Both the position numbers and the translations under genes were made by a program. A stretch of 64,000 nucleotides of DNA from Harenicola maris. Lineage in GTDB: Bacteria > Pseudomonadota > Alphaproteobacteria > Rhodobacterales > Rhodobacteraceae. Below the pieces are notes generated by a model. The model saw only the letters and a list, made by a program, of their open reading frames with translations, was not told the DNA's origin and did no database searches. The stretch covers positions 310,001 to 374,000 of the forward strand of contig JADQAZ010000003.1 in the NCBI GenBank assembly GCA_018524345.1. The letters run 5' to 3'. Shown piece after piece: positions 9,724 through 18,822 of this stretch (positions are counted from its first letter, which is position 1; each line of letters opens with the position of its first letter).

Positions 9724-10031
9724 CTGGATGCCGTTGCGCCGAAGGCCTTCCATTTCTTCCAGAACCGCTCTTTGGTCGGGCTGTCGGATTGGCGCGTGTC
9801 TTGAGCAAGCTGCGGTTTCTTAAAGAATTTCGCGCCCAGACGTTGTTCCGATTTCGACAGGGAAAAATTCGCGACCTGTTGGATGCAGCCGCAGAGTGCG
9901 CGGTTGCGGGCCTTGCGGTCGGAGCTTAGGCAGGCGCGCTCGATCACTTTGGCCTCGGCTGACGGCGCGAAAGCGATGGTTGCGGGCATGGCGGTGGCCG
10001 CGATCAATGCGGCGGTCAGAAGGGGTTTCAT
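9711..10031 (-). CDS. Small secreted cysteine-containing protein, unknown function
   Basis: A 106-residue protein with a Sec signal (MKPLLTAALIAATAMPATIAF, ending near PSAEA). The mature domain of about 75 residues starts KVIERACLSSDRKARNRALCGCIQQVAN and ends ATASSYCS, giving four cysteines for two possible disulfides. The tract LCGCIQQVAN looks like a conserved helix. I chose the ATG at 10031 since it begins the signal peptide. The last 13 bp overlap the convergent phosphatase gene. No function can be assigned; I believe similar small proteins are common in this bacterial group, but cannot check that here. Confidence 0.75.
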   Translation of the reverse strand: MKPLLTAALIAATAMPATIAFAPSAEAKVIERACLSSDRKARNRALCGCIQQVANFSLSKSEQRLGAKFFKKPQLAQDTRQSDSPTKERFWKKWKAFGATASSYCS

Positions 10032-10127
10032 CTTGTTACTGGCCTCGTCTATGTGCCGCCCTTTGCGGGCGCGTTCTGTGGGGAATATAGCCGGATCGCA
10101 GGGCACGGATCAATCGGGATTGAGGGC

Positions 10128-10565
10128 CTAACAGGCGCGCGCCACCACCAGCACCCATTTGTCCCCCGCATGGCCAAGGCCATAGTGGGTGGCCTTGCGC
10201 GTGGTTAAGTTCTTGTAATGGCCGGAGGATCCGGACCATGCCTTGATCACGGAATTGAGGTTGGAAAAGCCGTAGGCGATGTTCTCGGCCCCGTATTTTT
10301 TGCCGCCGCGGCACAGGGCAAAGCCGGTGCGGGCGATGCGGGTCATATGGTCAGAGCCGTCGCGGCCCTTGTGCGAGGTGGAATTCCGGCGCGCCAGTTC
10401 CGCCGCGTGGCCCTGTGCGGCCTGTTCCAGATCGGCGGAATAGGTCAGGGCGGGCAGGCCCTTGGCGAGGCGGAAGCTGTTGACGGCCTCGCCGGTTTGC
10501 GGGCCGGCAAGGGCGGGCAGGGGGGCAAGGAGCGTTGCGATCAGGGCGGCGGTTGCGCGAGACAT
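10128..10565 (-). CDS. Secreted CAP/SCP-domain protein
   Basis: A 145-residue exported protein: signal MSRATAALIATLLAPLPALA, then a CAP (cysteine-rich secretory, antigen 5, PR-1) domain. Visible family features are the N-terminal NSFRLAKGLPALTYSADL, the HAAELARRN helix, the central SHKGRDGSDHMTRIARTGF and YGAENIAYGF, and the C-terminal GHYKNLTTRKATHYGLGHA with the conserved His. Bacterial single-domain CAP proteins are periplasmic or surface proteins of unclear role. The gene is transcribed away from lepA and the start at 10565 begins the signal peptide. Confidence 0.88.
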   Translation of the reverse strand: MSRATAALIATLLAPLPALAGPQTGEAVNSFRLAKGLPALTYSADLEQAAQGHAAELARRNSTSHKGRDGSDHMTRIARTGFALCRGGKKYGAENIAYGFSNLNSVIKAWSGSSGHYKNLTTRKATHYGLGHAGDKWVLVVARAC

Positions 10566-10745
10566 AGGGGGCCTTTCGATGTGAAAATGCCGAGTGGGTG
10601 GGTGCCAATTTGGCGGCTTGCGGGGCGGGGTGTCAAGATTTGGTCCCTGATGCGGTGCGGCGCGGGGGGCGGCGTATGTAAATAAAGGGGGCTCGCGCAT
10701 CGTGACAGCTTGACCGCCTCCCCCAATCCTTCCATATCCTCTGCC

Positions 10746-12545
10746 ATGACAGAGCTTGATAAAATCCGTAACTTTTCCATCGTCGCCCATATCGACCACG
10801 GGAAATCCACGCTGGCCGACCGCCTGATCCAGGAGACAGGGACGGTCAAGGACCGCGACATGAAGGAGCAACTGCTCGACGCGATGGATATCGAGCGTGA
10901 GCGGGGCATCACCATCAAGGCGAACACCGTGCGCATCGATTACCGTGCGGACGACGGGAAGGACTATGTCCTGAACCTGATCGACACGCCGGGTCACGTT
11001 GACTTTGCCTATGAGGTTAGCCGCTCGATGCGGGCGGTTGAGGGATCTTTGCTTGTGGTGGACAGCACCCAGGGCGTTGAGGCGCAGACCCTTGCGAACG
11101 TCTATCAGGCGATCGAGGCCGACCACGAGATCGTGCCGGTGTTGAACAAGATCGACCTGCCCGCCACGGACTGTGACCGTGTGGCCGAGCAGATCGAGGA
11201 TGTGATCGGGATCGATGCCTCCGAGGCGATCAAGGTTTCGGCGAAAACCGGCGTTGGCATCCGCGAGACTTTGGAAGCGATTGTGACCAAGCTGCCGCCC
11301 CCCAAGGGGGAGCGCGATGCGCCGCTCAAGGCGATGCTGGTGGACAGTTGGTATGACGCCTATCTGGGCGTGATCGTTCTGGTACGGGTGATCGACGGGG
11401 TGCTGAAGAAGGGCGAGCGGATCAAGATGCTCTCGACCAAGGCCGCCTATCCGGTGGAGCGCATCGGTGTGTTCCGCCCGCAGATGGAGATGATCGACGA
11501 GCTTGGCCCCGGCGAGATCGGCTTTCTGACCGCCAGCATCAAGCAGGTGCGCGACACCCGTGTGGGCGATACGATCACCCATGAGAAAAAGGGCACAGAG
11601 AATGCTCTGCCGGGCTTCAAACCCTCGCAGCCGGTTGTCTTCTGTGGCCTGTTCCCCGTGGACAATGCCGAGTTCGAGGACCTGCGCGACGCGATCGAGA
11701 AGCTGGCCCTGAACGATGCCTCTTTCAGCTATGAGATGGAGACATCTGCGGCGCTCGGCTTTGGCTTTCGCTGCGGCTTCCTCGGGCTGTTGCACCTTGA
11801 GGTGATCCGCGACCGGATCGAGCGTGAATACAACATCGAGCTGATCACCACCGCGCCTTCGGTGATCTATCACATCCATATGCGCGATGGTCAGATGATC
11901 GAGCTGCATAACCCTGCCGATATGCCGGACCTGACCACGGTGGATCATCTGGAGGAGCCGCGGATCAAGGCGACGATTCTGGTGCCCGATGATTACCTTG
12001 GCGATGTGTTGAAGCTCTGTCAGGACCGGCGCGGTATCCAGCAGGACCTGACCTATGCGGGCAGCCGTGCGATGGTGGTCTATGACCTGCCTTTGAACGA
12101 GGTTGTCTTCGATTTCTATGACCGGTTGAAGTCTGTGACCAAGGGCTATGCCTCTTTCGATTACCAGATGATCGGCTATCGCGAGGACCGTTTGGTCAAG
12201 ATGTCGATCCTTGTGAACGAGGAGCCTGTCGATGCGCTTTCGACCATGGTGCATTTCGACCGCGCAGAGCAGCGCGGGCGGGCCATGGTGGAGAAGCTGA
12301 AGGATTTGATCCCGCGCCATATGTTCAAGATTCCGATTCAGGCGGCGATTGGCGGGCGTGTTATCGCGCGTGAGACCCTTTCCGCTATGCGCAAGGACGT
12401 GACCGCCAAGTGTTACGGCGGCGATGCGACGCGGAAGCGCAAGCTTCTGGACAAGCAGAAGGCCGGTAAGAAGAAGATGCGGCAGTTCGGCAAGGTCGAT
12501 ATCCCGCAGGAGGCCTTTATCTCGGCTTTGAAGATGGACAACTGA
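10746..12545 (+). CDS. lepA: Elongation factor 4 (LepA), ribosomal back-translocase GTPase
   Basis: A 599-residue translational GTPase that binds stalled or mistranslocated ribosomes. The G-domain motifs are AHIDHGKST (G1), DTPGHVDF (G3) and NKIDLP (G4), with domain II, the EF-G-like domains III and V, and the LepA-specific C-terminal domain ending [21 protein letters not shown]. Length is exactly typical. I used the ATG at 10746 ([15 protein letters not shown]) rather than the upstream ATG at 10710, since family members start here. A lipoprotein gene follows in the same direction. Confidence 0.98.
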   Translation: MTELDKIRNFSIVAHIDHGKSTLADRLIQETGTVKDRDMKEQLLDAMDIERERGITIKANTVRIDYRADDGKDYVLNLIDTPGHVDFAYEVSRSMRAVEGSLLVVDSTQGVEAQTLANVYQAIEADHEIVPVLNKIDLPATDCDRVAEQIEDVIGIDASEAIKVSAKTGVGIRETLEAIVTKLPPPKGERDAPLKAMLVDSWYDAYLGVIVLVRVIDGVLKKGERIKMLSTKAAYPVERIGVFRPQMEMIDELGPGEIGFLTASIKQVRDTRVGDTITHEKKGTENALPGFKPSQPVVFCGLFPVDNAEFEDLRDAIEKLALNDASFSYEMETSAALGFGFRCGFLGLLHLEVIRDRIEREYNIELITTAPSVIYHIHMRDGQMIELHNPADMPDLTTVDHLEEPRIKATILVPDDYLGDVLKLCQDRRGIQQDLTYAGSRAMVVYDLPLNEVVFDFYDRLKSVTKGYASFDYQMIGYREDRLVKMSILVNEEPVDALSTMVHFDRAEQRGRAMVEKLKDLIPRHMFKIPIQAAIGGRVIARETLSAMRKDVTAKCYGGDATRKRKLLDKQKAGKKKMRQFGKVDIPQEAFISALKMDN

Positions 12546-12588
12546 TCCCGGTAAGGGATTGTTAACCAAAACAGGGGCAGGATCGGAC

Positions 12589-12885
12589 ATGCGTTTGATC
12601 CTGCCTTTTTTATTGCTCGGCCTTTGTGCCTGTTCCGCCCCGGCGCCCTTCACCCCCTATGTGAACAAGGGAAAGGGGGAGGCGGGGGGATATGCCTTCA
12701 ACATCTTTTGGTCGTTCGATCAGTATGAGGTTGTCCGCACCAGCTTTGGCAGGCCCAAGGATCGCGCGGGCTTTACGGCGGCGATAGAGGCGGCGGTTGG
12801 TGCGGCCTCGGGCTGCGCCGTGACCTCGACCCTGATCGAGCCGGACAGGACCATTGCGCGCGGATCGCTCGACTGCGCCGAGTAG
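12589..12885 (+). CDS. Small putative lipoprotein
   Basis: A 98-residue protein with a short hydrophobic signal MRLILPFLLLGLCACSAP. Cys at about residue 13 in LCAC could be the lipidated residue, with the preceding Cys unusual. The mature part of about 85 residues (GYAFNIFWSFDQYEVVRTSF, then AAIEAAVGAASGCAVTSTLI) looks like a small alpha/beta domain. No family recognised. It starts 43 bp after lepA and may be read through from it. The alternative start at 12559 would bury the signal, so 12589 is preferred. Confidence 0.72.
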   Translation: MRLILPFLLLGLCACSAPAPFTPYVNKGKGEAGGYAFNIFWSFDQYEVVRTSFGRPKDRAGFTAAIEAAVGAASGCAVTSTLIEPDRTIARGSLDCAE

Positions 12886-13029
12886 CCGCGCGGGATGGCA
12901 AACTGCCAACACAGCGCGGTTTTTCCCCTGACAAAACTGCCTCAAGCTTGATTTAAATGCCTCAGGCAGATCATACTGGACGGTAAGGATCCGTCCGTGA
13001 TCGCAATAGAGACGGCCAGAGGCATGGGT

Positions 13030-13740
13030 ATGATGAAAACAGGCTTTGTAAAACAGGGTTTTGCTTTGGCATTTGCGCTCGGGCTTGGGGTGACTGCGGC
13101 GCAGGCGCGCGGTTTGGGCGATGATTTCGTCGAGCAGGGGAAGTGGAAGAGTTTCGGGGTGAAAGCCTCGCTTGATTTCGATCCCTTCGAGCGCGCCCGT
13201 GCGGGGCGCCCGCCGGTGCAATTGCATGAGCTGGACGAGCTTCACGCCGTTTATGCCCGCGGCAAGACGCCTGTGGCCAAGTTGAAATCCCTGATCGCCT
13301 TGGCCGAGGCCGGGCCGCGCGGATATAACGCCTATCACATGGGGGCGGGCACGCCGCCGCCCGGCAAGGTCAGCAGCCTGACCCTTGGCCAGATCGAGGC
13401 ATGGACCCGCGCCACCCCCGGACAGCCCCATGCCATTGGCCGCTATCAATTCATTCCCGCCACCCTGCGCAGCCTGACGAAACGCGCCGGATACGGGCCG
13501 CAGACGCGCTTTACCCCGCAGGTGCAGGACCGTCTGGCGGACCTGTTGCTGCGTGATGCCAAGATAGACAAGTTCTTGGATGGCCGGTTGTCACGCAAGG
13601 CCTTCATGAACAATCTGGCGCGGATCTGGGCCGGCCTGCCGAACAGCTCCGGCCGCTCCCATTACGATGGTTATGCGGGCAACCGCGCGACGATCTCGTG
13701 GTCGGTCTATGACCGCGAGATCAAACGCATTTTCCAATAG
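13030..13740 (+). CDS. Exported lysozyme-fold protein (possible muramidase or transglycosylase)
   Basis: A 236-residue protein: signal MMKTGFVKQGFALAFALGLGVTAAQA, a linker of about 55 residues, then a lysozyme-like domain. The domain shows LAEAGPRGYNAYHMG with candidate acid E93, and HAIGRYQFIPATLRSLTKRAG (G137-R138-Y139-Q140). The GRYQ tract after an early Glu recalls the phage lambda endolysin/GH104 group. It would cut or remodel peptidoglycan in the periplasm. The start is one of several Met codons; 13030 and 13033 both suit an AGAGG at 13018-13022. The GTG at 12997 is possible but less likely. It is convergent with a hydrolase gene 3 bp away. Confidence 0.75.
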   Translation: MMKTGFVKQGFALAFALGLGVTAAQARGLGDDFVEQGKWKSFGVKASLDFDPFERARAGRPPVQLHELDELHAVYARGKTPVAKLKSLIALAEAGPRGYNAYHMGAGTPPPGKVSSLTLGQIEAWTRATPGQPHAIGRYQFIPATLRSLTKRAGYGPQTRFTPQVQDRLADLLLRDAKIDKFLDGRLSRKAFMNNLARIWAGLPNSSGRSHYDGYAGNRATISWSVYDREIKRIFQ

Positions 13741-13743
13741 GGT

Positions 13744-14508
13744 TCAGCCGTTGAGGAAGGCCTCTGCCGCCGCCTGAAAGGCGCGGGGGTTTTCGGCGTG
13801 CAGCCAATGCCCTGCCTTGGGGATCTTGGCAAAGCGGGCCTGCGGGAAGAGGGCTTTGATGGTCTCGCGGTGCTCTGGCAGGACATAGTCCGAGGCCGCG
13901 CCGGAGAGCATGAAGACCGGCCCCTCGAAGGTGCCCGAAACCTCGGGCCAGCCAGTGATCTTGTCCATCTCGGCCTCAAGCACATCAAGGTTCAGGCGCC
14001 ATTTCGGCGGCTCTGCCTTGGTGTCGAGGGATTGCAGCAGGAAGGCGCGCACGCCGGCCTCCTCGATCAGGGGGGTGAGGGCGGCGTCGGCCTCGCTGCG
14101 CCGCGCCATGGCGTCCGGCGGCACGCGGCGCAGGGCGGCGATCAGGTGGCTTTGGCTGTGCCTGTAGGAGACGGGGGCGATATCGGCGACCATCAGGCGG
14201 CGCACCAGTTCGGGTGATTGCAGGGCCAGCATCATGGCGGCCTTGCCGCCCATGGAATGGCCCAGGACATCGGCTGCTCCGCCATGGGCGGCAATCACCT
14301 CGGCCAGATCACTGGCCAGATCGGCGTAGGAATGGGAAGTGTGCCACGGGCTTTCGCCGTGGTTGCGCATATCCACGGTCAGGATGCGGCGCTGCGCGCT
14401 CATGCGTTTGGCGATCACGCCCCAGTTGCGGGCGGAGCCAAACAGGCCATGGACGATCAGGACGGGCGGGGCGGCGGTGTCGTCGCCAATGGAATGTGTG
14501 ATCAGCAT
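13744..14508 (-). CDS. Alpha/beta-fold hydrolase (YbfF-like esterase)
   Basis: A 254-residue alpha/beta hydrolase. The nucleophile is S85 in LGHSMGG, the oxyanion region is VHGLFGSARNWG, and the catalytic His lies in KAGHWLHAENP near the C-terminus. The motif DMRNHGESPW after the second strand is typical of the YbfF/esterase group that cleaves short acyl esters or thioesters. The natural substrate is unknown. The start at 14508 is the first Met before the conserved N-terminal strand. It is divergent from the next gene, with a 90-bp gap that holds two copies of TTTTCTAAA. Confidence 0.88.
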   Translation of the reverse strand: MLITHSIGDDTAAPPVLIVHGLFGSARNWGVIAKRMSAQRRILTVDMRNHGESPWHTSHSYADLASDLAEVIAAHGGAADVLGHSMGGKAAMMLALQSPELVRRLMVADIAPVSYRHSQSHLIAALRRVPPDAMARRSEADAALTPLIEEAGVRAFLLQSLDTKAEPPKWRLNLDVLEAEMDKITGWPEVSGTFEGPVFMLSGAASDYVLPEHRETIKALFPQARFAKIPKAGHWLHAENPRAFQAAAEAFLNG

Positions 14509-14598
14509 GCCCCAATGCCTAACGCCTTGGCGGGGCCGGGCCAAGACGCGTTTTCTAAACGCTTTTCTAAAGCGGCAGGGGGCGGTATACGGCCCGCC

Positions 14599-14973
14599 AT
14601 GGCCGCAAAAGACATATCGCAAATCAATGCCGAGCTGGCGGAGCTGCTCAAGGAGCGCCTGCGGATCAAACGCGGGACCACCTTTGCGCAAAAGCTGAAG
14701 ATCGCGGGGCGGCTTTTGCCAAGGCGTATCCGCCGCGACGGGGCCTTTCTGGCGCAGACCGAGGAGCGGGTGCAAAACCCGCGTCTGCGCGGCCAGATCG
14801 ACAATGCCGAGGTGGCCAAGGTGGCCAAACGGCTGCGCAGCCATCTGATGCAAATTGATCCCAAGGACCGTCTTTGGGGCCTGTTCGTCAGCATTGCCGC
14901 GCCTTTGGCCTTTAATTTTCTGGTGATTGCGGGGCTTTTGATCGCCTACTTGCGGTGGCAGGGGCATATCTAG
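14599..14973 (+). CDS. Small membrane-anchored protein, unknown function
   Basis: A 124-residue protein with a basic, helical N-terminal part (AELAELLKERLRIKRGTTFAQKL) and one C-terminal membrane helix at about residues 93-118. The long upstream frame is the antisense of the hydrolase gene, so I start at the ATG at 14599. The C-terminal anchor with a highly charged cytosolic part suggests a scaffolding or regulatory role, but no domain is recognised. It precedes ycjX in the same direction with an 84-bp gap. Confidence 0.72.
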   Translation: MAAKDISQINAELAELLKERLRIKRGTTFAQKLKIAGRLLPRRIRRDGAFLAQTEERVQNPRLRGQIDNAEVAKVAKRLRSHLMQIDPKDRLWGLFVSIAAPLAFNFLVIAGLLIAYLRWQGHI

Positions 14974-15057
14974 CCGCTTTTCCCCCCGCCCGCGCCCCTA
15001 TGCAGCCCGCGCGCCGCACCCTATGTAGGGTCGGGCAGGCAGCAAGAGGGAACAGCC

Positions 15058-16476
15058 TTGGTATTTTCGGCCATAGCAGAGGGCGTGACCCGCTCTATCG
15101 AGGGGGTCACCGACAGCGTGACCGGCGTGTTCACCGATCCGGTGATCCGCCTTGGGGTGACGGGGCTGAGCCGTGCGGGCAAGACGGTGTTCATCACCTC
15201 TCTGGTCGCCAATCTGATGGATCGCGGGCGGATGCCGGGCCTGCAGGCGGCGGCGCGCGGTGCCATCAAGGCGGCCTATTTGCAGCCGCAGCCCGATGAC
15301 ACCGTGCCCCGTTTCGATTTCGAGACCCATCTGGAGGATATGACCGGCGCGACGCCGGAATGGCCCGACAGCACGCGGGCGGTGTCCGAATTGCGCCTGT
15401 CGATGAAGGTGCAGCCTGGCGGGTTGTTGGGCGGGCTGTCCGGCCCGCGCACGGTGCATCTGGATATTGTGGATTATCCGGGCGAATGGCTGCTTGATCT
15501 TGGCCTGTTGGAAAAGAGCTATGCCGAGTGGTCGGCGGAAGCGCTGGACCGCTTGCCCGGCCGTCCGGGCGGGGCGGAGTATCTGGCCCTTCTGGGGCAG
15601 GAGGATGCCGCCGCGCGCCTTGACGAGCCGGTGGCGCAGCGTTTGGCCAAGAGTTTCACCGCCCATTTGAACGCCTCGCGCGAGGCGGGTTTTTCCGATT
15701 GCTCGCCGGGTCGGTTCTTGCTCCCCGGTGATCTGGCGGGCTCTCCGGCGCTGACCTTTGCGCCCATGGCGCAGGTCGCGGATGCCGGACGCGGGAGCCT
15801 CTACCGCGAGATGGATCGCCGGTTCGAGGCCTATAAGCGCCGCGTGGTGAAGCCCTTCTTCCGCGATCATTTCTCTCGCATCGACCGGCAGGTGGTTTTG
15901 GTGGATGTTCTGGGCGCGATCCATGCGGGGCCGCAGGCTCTAGAGGATCTGCGCCGCGCCATGGCCGATATTCTGGGCGCCTTCCGGCCCGGGCGGAACG
16001 CTTGGCTGACCTCGCTTTTCGTTGGGCGGCGGGTGGAGAAAATCTTGTTCGCCGCCACCAAGGCCGACCATCTGCACCACCGCCAGCATCCAGCTCTGAC
16101 CGCCATCACCGAGGCGCTGTTGCGCGAGGCGCGGGACCGTGCGGATTTCGCAGGCGCACAGACGCAGGCGATGTCATTGGCCGCCCTGCGCGCCACGGTT
16201 GAGGAAACCCGCCGCCACGAGGGGCAGGATCTGGACATGGTGCGCGGCACGCTTTTGGGCACGGGCAAGGCGGCGGCGCTTTATCCCGGTGACCTGCCCG
16301 AAGAGCCCGCACGGCTGCTCTCCCCCGCTCGCGAGGGGGCGCAGCAATGGCTGGACGGGGATTACAACGTGATGAAGTTTCGCCCCGCCGCCTTGACCCT
16401 GACCCCCGGCGAGGGGCCGCCGCATATCCGGTTGGACCGGGCGGCGGAATTCCTGTTCGGAGACAAGCTGCGATGA
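15058..16476 (+). CDS. YcjX/DUF463 family GTPase-like protein
   Basis: A 472-residue predicted P-loop NTPase of the DUF463 (YcjX) family. Walker A is GLSRAGKT (residues 36-43); the segment VDYPGEWLLDLGLL supplies the switch-like Asp, and the family tract YRREMDRRF-like is seen as SLYREMDRRFEAYK. Enterobacterial homologues belong to phage-shock or heat-shock regulons, but no psp genes are visible here. The start is TTG at 15058, with AAGAGGG 8 bases before it. The gene overlaps ycjF (DUF697) by 4 bp (ATGA), the same pairing as in Escherichia coli, so they form one unit. Confidence 0.9.
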   Translation: MVFSAIAEGVTRSIEGVTDSVTGVFTDPVIRLGVTGLSRAGKTVFITSLVANLMDRGRMPGLQAAARGAIKAAYLQPQPDDTVPRFDFETHLEDMTGATPEWPDSTRAVSELRLSMKVQPGGLLGGLSGPRTVHLDIVDYPGEWLLDLGLLEKSYAEWSAEALDRLPGRPGGAEYLALLGQEDAAARLDEPVAQRLAKSFTAHLNASREAGFSDCSPGRFLLPGDLAGSPALTFAPMAQVADAGRGSLYREMDRRFEAYKRRVVKPFFRDHFSRIDRQVVLVDVLGAIHAGPQALEDLRRAMADILGAFRPGRNAWLTSLFVGRRVEKILFAATKADHLHHRQHPALTAITEALLREARDRADFAGAQTQAMSLAALRATVEETRRHEGQDLDMVRGTLLGTGKAAALYPGDLPEEPARLLSPAREGAQQWLDGDYNVMKFRPAALTLTPGEGPPHIRLDRAAEFLFGDKLR

Positions 16477-17471
16477 GCGATACCCGCAAGACCCCCGTGG
16501 TGATTGACCTTGAGCCCGGCGAGGAGGGCCCGAGCCCCGCATCGGCCCCGCCGGTGCCGGAGCTTGGCCCCCCGCCGCCCACGGGCGCCGCGATGCAGAC
16601 CATTGCCCGCCTTGGCGCGCGCAAGCCCAATCGTGTGGCCAAGGTGTTCTGGTGGGCGCTGACCGGCCTTGTCGGCATGGTGGTGTCCCTCGCGGCATGG
16701 GATTACGTGACCGGCTTGCTGAGCCGGAACCCCGTGCTCGGCTGGACGGCGACGGGGCTTGTGGCGCTGGTGCTGGGGGCTTTGCTGCTGATCTGTCTGC
16801 GCGAATTGGCGGCGTTTTCGCGGCTGCGGCGGCTGGACGGGCTTCAGCGTGACGCGGAGGCGGCGCTTGCGGCGCAGGACCTGACGGCGGCGCGGGCGGT
16901 GACGGACCGGTTGATCGCCCTTTACAAAGGCCGCGAGGATACCCGCTGGGGCCGCGAGCGTTTGGCGGAGCGGCGCGGCGATGCCTTTGACGCCGATACA
17001 TTGCTGACCCTTGCCGAGGACGAGGTTTTGTTGCCACTGGATGCCGCCGTGCGCGCCGAGATCGAGGCCGCGGCGCGGCAGGTGGCGACGGTGACGGCGA
17101 TTGTGCCCTTGGCTCTGGCCGATGTGGTGACCGCCCTGACCAGCAACCTGCGGATGATCCGGCGGATTGCGGAAATCTATGGCGGGCGGGCGGGCACCTT
17201 TGGCAGCTGGCGCCTGACGCGGACGGTTTTGACCCATCTGGTGGCGACGGGCGCTGTGGCGATCGGGGATGATCTGATCGGCTCTGTTGCGGGTGGCGGG
17301 GTGCTGTCCAAAGTGTCGCGCAGGTTCGGCGAGGGGGTCGTGAACGGCGCCCTGACCGCCCGCGTTGGTATTGCGGCGATGGAGGTCTGCCGCCCGATCC
17401 CCTTCGGTCCGGGCAAGCGGCCCTCTGTCACTGGCCTTGTAAAGCGCGCTTTGACGGGCCTGTTTGGCTAG
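16473..17471 (+). CDS. YcjF-like inner-membrane protein (DUF697/TIGR01620)
   Basis: A 332-residue membrane protein. A Pro-rich cytosolic N-terminus (residues 1-45) is followed by two membrane helices (about 58-78 and 87-110), a charged helical middle part, and a C-terminal hydrophobic DUF697 region (ATVTAIVPLALADVVTALTS, TGAVAIGDDLIGS). It starts inside the ycjX stop (ATGA) and should be co-translated with it. Function is unknown; the fixed pairing of a P-loop protein with this membrane partner suggests a GTPase recruited to the envelope. Confidence 0.9.
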   Translation: MSDTRKTPVVIDLEPGEEGPSPASAPPVPELGPPPPTGAAMQTIARLGARKPNRVAKVFWWALTGLVGMVVSLAAWDYVTGLLSRNPVLGWTATGLVALVLGALLLICLRELAAFSRLRRLDGLQRDAEAALAAQDLTAARAVTDRLIALYKGREDTRWGRERLAERRGDAFDADTLLTLAEDEVLLPLDAAVRAEIEAAARQVATVTAIVPLALADVVTALTSNLRMIRRIAEIYGGRAGTFGSWRLTRTVLTHLVATGAVAIGDDLIGSVAGGGVLSKVSRRFGEGVVNGALTARVGIAAMEVCRPIPFGPGKRPSVTGLVKRALTGLFG

Positions 17472-17480
17472 GCGGCTGCC

Positions 17481-18716
17481 CTAGCGCAGATGCGCCAGCC
17501 CGAGGGGCGCGTCACCGGCGTAGGGTTGCCCCACCACGGGGCGGATCATATCACCGCAGACCAGCCGTGTCAGGATGCCCGGGATCGGCGGAAGGGTAGA
17601 GAGCGGTTGCAACACGCGGTCGCGCAGCAGGGGCAGGGCGCGGCTGTCGGATTGATACTGCGGCGTGAAGGCGGCGCTCATCGCCTGATAGATGCGCACG
17701 TGGTAGCGGCGGGCGCGGTGGTAGAAGAGGAGCGCCTCCTCCACCGGATTGGCCCCATTGGCCGAAAGCAGCCCGTAGGCCAAGGCATAGGCATCCAGAA
17801 GCGCCATATTCGCCCCCTGTCCCAGTTGCGGGCTGGTGCGATGTGCGGCGTCGCCGATATGGGCCATGGCCTCTGACACCGGGCGGCGCAGGGTGGCGTG
17901 GCTGTAGCGGGCCATTGTCATTTGATCGTGGCGGGTGATGGTTTCGAGAAAGGGGGCGAATTCGGGCCAGAGGGCCTCGGCCTCGTCCTTCCATGCCTGC
18001 AGGGGCTCGCCGCACCATCCTGCGTGGCTGCCCGCGGGCATGGACCAGAAGATCGCGGCAAGGGGGGTATCCGACTGCGGCATCCGGCCGATGGGCAGCA
18101 CGCCGACCATATGGCTGGCGCGCAGGTAGCGTTGGCTGAGGTGGTCGCGCGGCAGGGGCGTGTCCTCTGGCCATGGCACATTGCCCCAGATCGCGCCGTA
18201 GGGCAGGGGCGCGCCGCGCAGGCCCGACAGGGGGGAGCCGACGCCGGAGGCATCGATCACCAGATCAAAGGGGCCAAAGCGGTGCTTGCCCGCGACCTCG
18301 ACCCAGCGTTTGCCGTTCTCCAGCGGTGCGGCGGTGACATCACTGCTGCATTCCAGATGGGCTCCCGCGCTTTGGGCGCTTTGCCACAGGACGTGGAACA
18401 GGCTGGCGCGGTGGATGGCGAGGCCCTGTCCGGGTTTGCCGCGCCGTGAATAGCTGACGTCGAGGGTCACGCGGCCCTGTTCGACCTCATGCCCGAGCAT
18501 CCGCTTGATGGGATTGCCGAGGCGGGCGGCCTCCTCTCCCGCGCCGCATTCGTCCAGCACGAAGGCCCCGACGGGCTGGATCACAAGGCCGGAGCCAACC
18601 GGGCGGGGGGCGTCGAACTGGTCAAACAGCGTCACCTCGCGCCCGCTTTGGGCCAGAAGGGCGGCGGCGGCGAGGCCGCCGATCCCGGCCCCTGCGATGG
18701 CAATTTTCTGTGTCAT
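17481..18716 (-). CDS. FAD-dependent monooxygenase (salicylate hydroxylase-like)
   Basis: A 411-residue class A flavoprotein. The N-terminal dinucleotide motif is GAGIGGLAAAALLAQSG, the DG-like motif appears as DLVIDASGVGSPL, and the FAD ribityl motif GDAAHRTSPQLGQGANMALLDAYALA is complete. Such enzymes insert one oxygen atom from O2 using NAD(P)H, typically hydroxylating aromatic rings. The substrate is not predictable, because no catabolic genes flank it. It is convergent with ycjF (9-bp gap) and divergent from the DUF2339 gene with a 106-bp promoter region between them. Confidence 0.9.
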   Translation of the reverse strand: MTQKIAIAGAGIGGLAAAALLAQSGREVTLFDQFDAPRPVGSGLVIQPVGAFVLDECGAGEEAARLGNPIKRMLGHEVEQGRVTLDVSYSRRGKPGQGLAIHRASLFHVLWQSAQSAGAHLECSSDVTAAPLENGKRWVEVAGKHRFGPFDLVIDASGVGSPLSGLRGAPLPYGAIWGNVPWPEDTPLPRDHLSQRYLRASHMVGVLPIGRMPQSDTPLAAIFWSMPAGSHAGWCGEPLQAWKDEAEALWPEFAPFLETITRHDQMTMARYSHATLRRPVSEAMAHIGDAAHRTSPQLGQGANMALLDAYALAYGLLSANGANPVEEALLFYHRARRYHVRIYQAMSAAFTPQYQSDSRALPLLRDRVLQPLSTLPPIPGILTRLVCGDMIRPVVGQPYAGDAPLGLAHLR

Positions 18717-18822
18717 GAAAACCTGTGCACCCTTAAGTTTCTTGCAGTCTGGTTATCCAGACTGGTGCGTCAAGGCACAAGACGCTTAAGTAATCGCTAA
18801 GGTTTTTGAAGAGGTATCCGCG

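Noticed and set aside
10128..12653. Minus-strand open frame (841 codons) running through lepA.
   Set aside because: Only its last 145 codons are a real gene (CAP-domain protein); the rest is antisense to lepA.
14551..14571. Direct repeat TTTTCTAAA twice at 12-bp distance before the gene at 14599.
   Set aside because: Short and A/T-only in part; could be promoter DNA, but I see no further copy or symmetry to support a claim.
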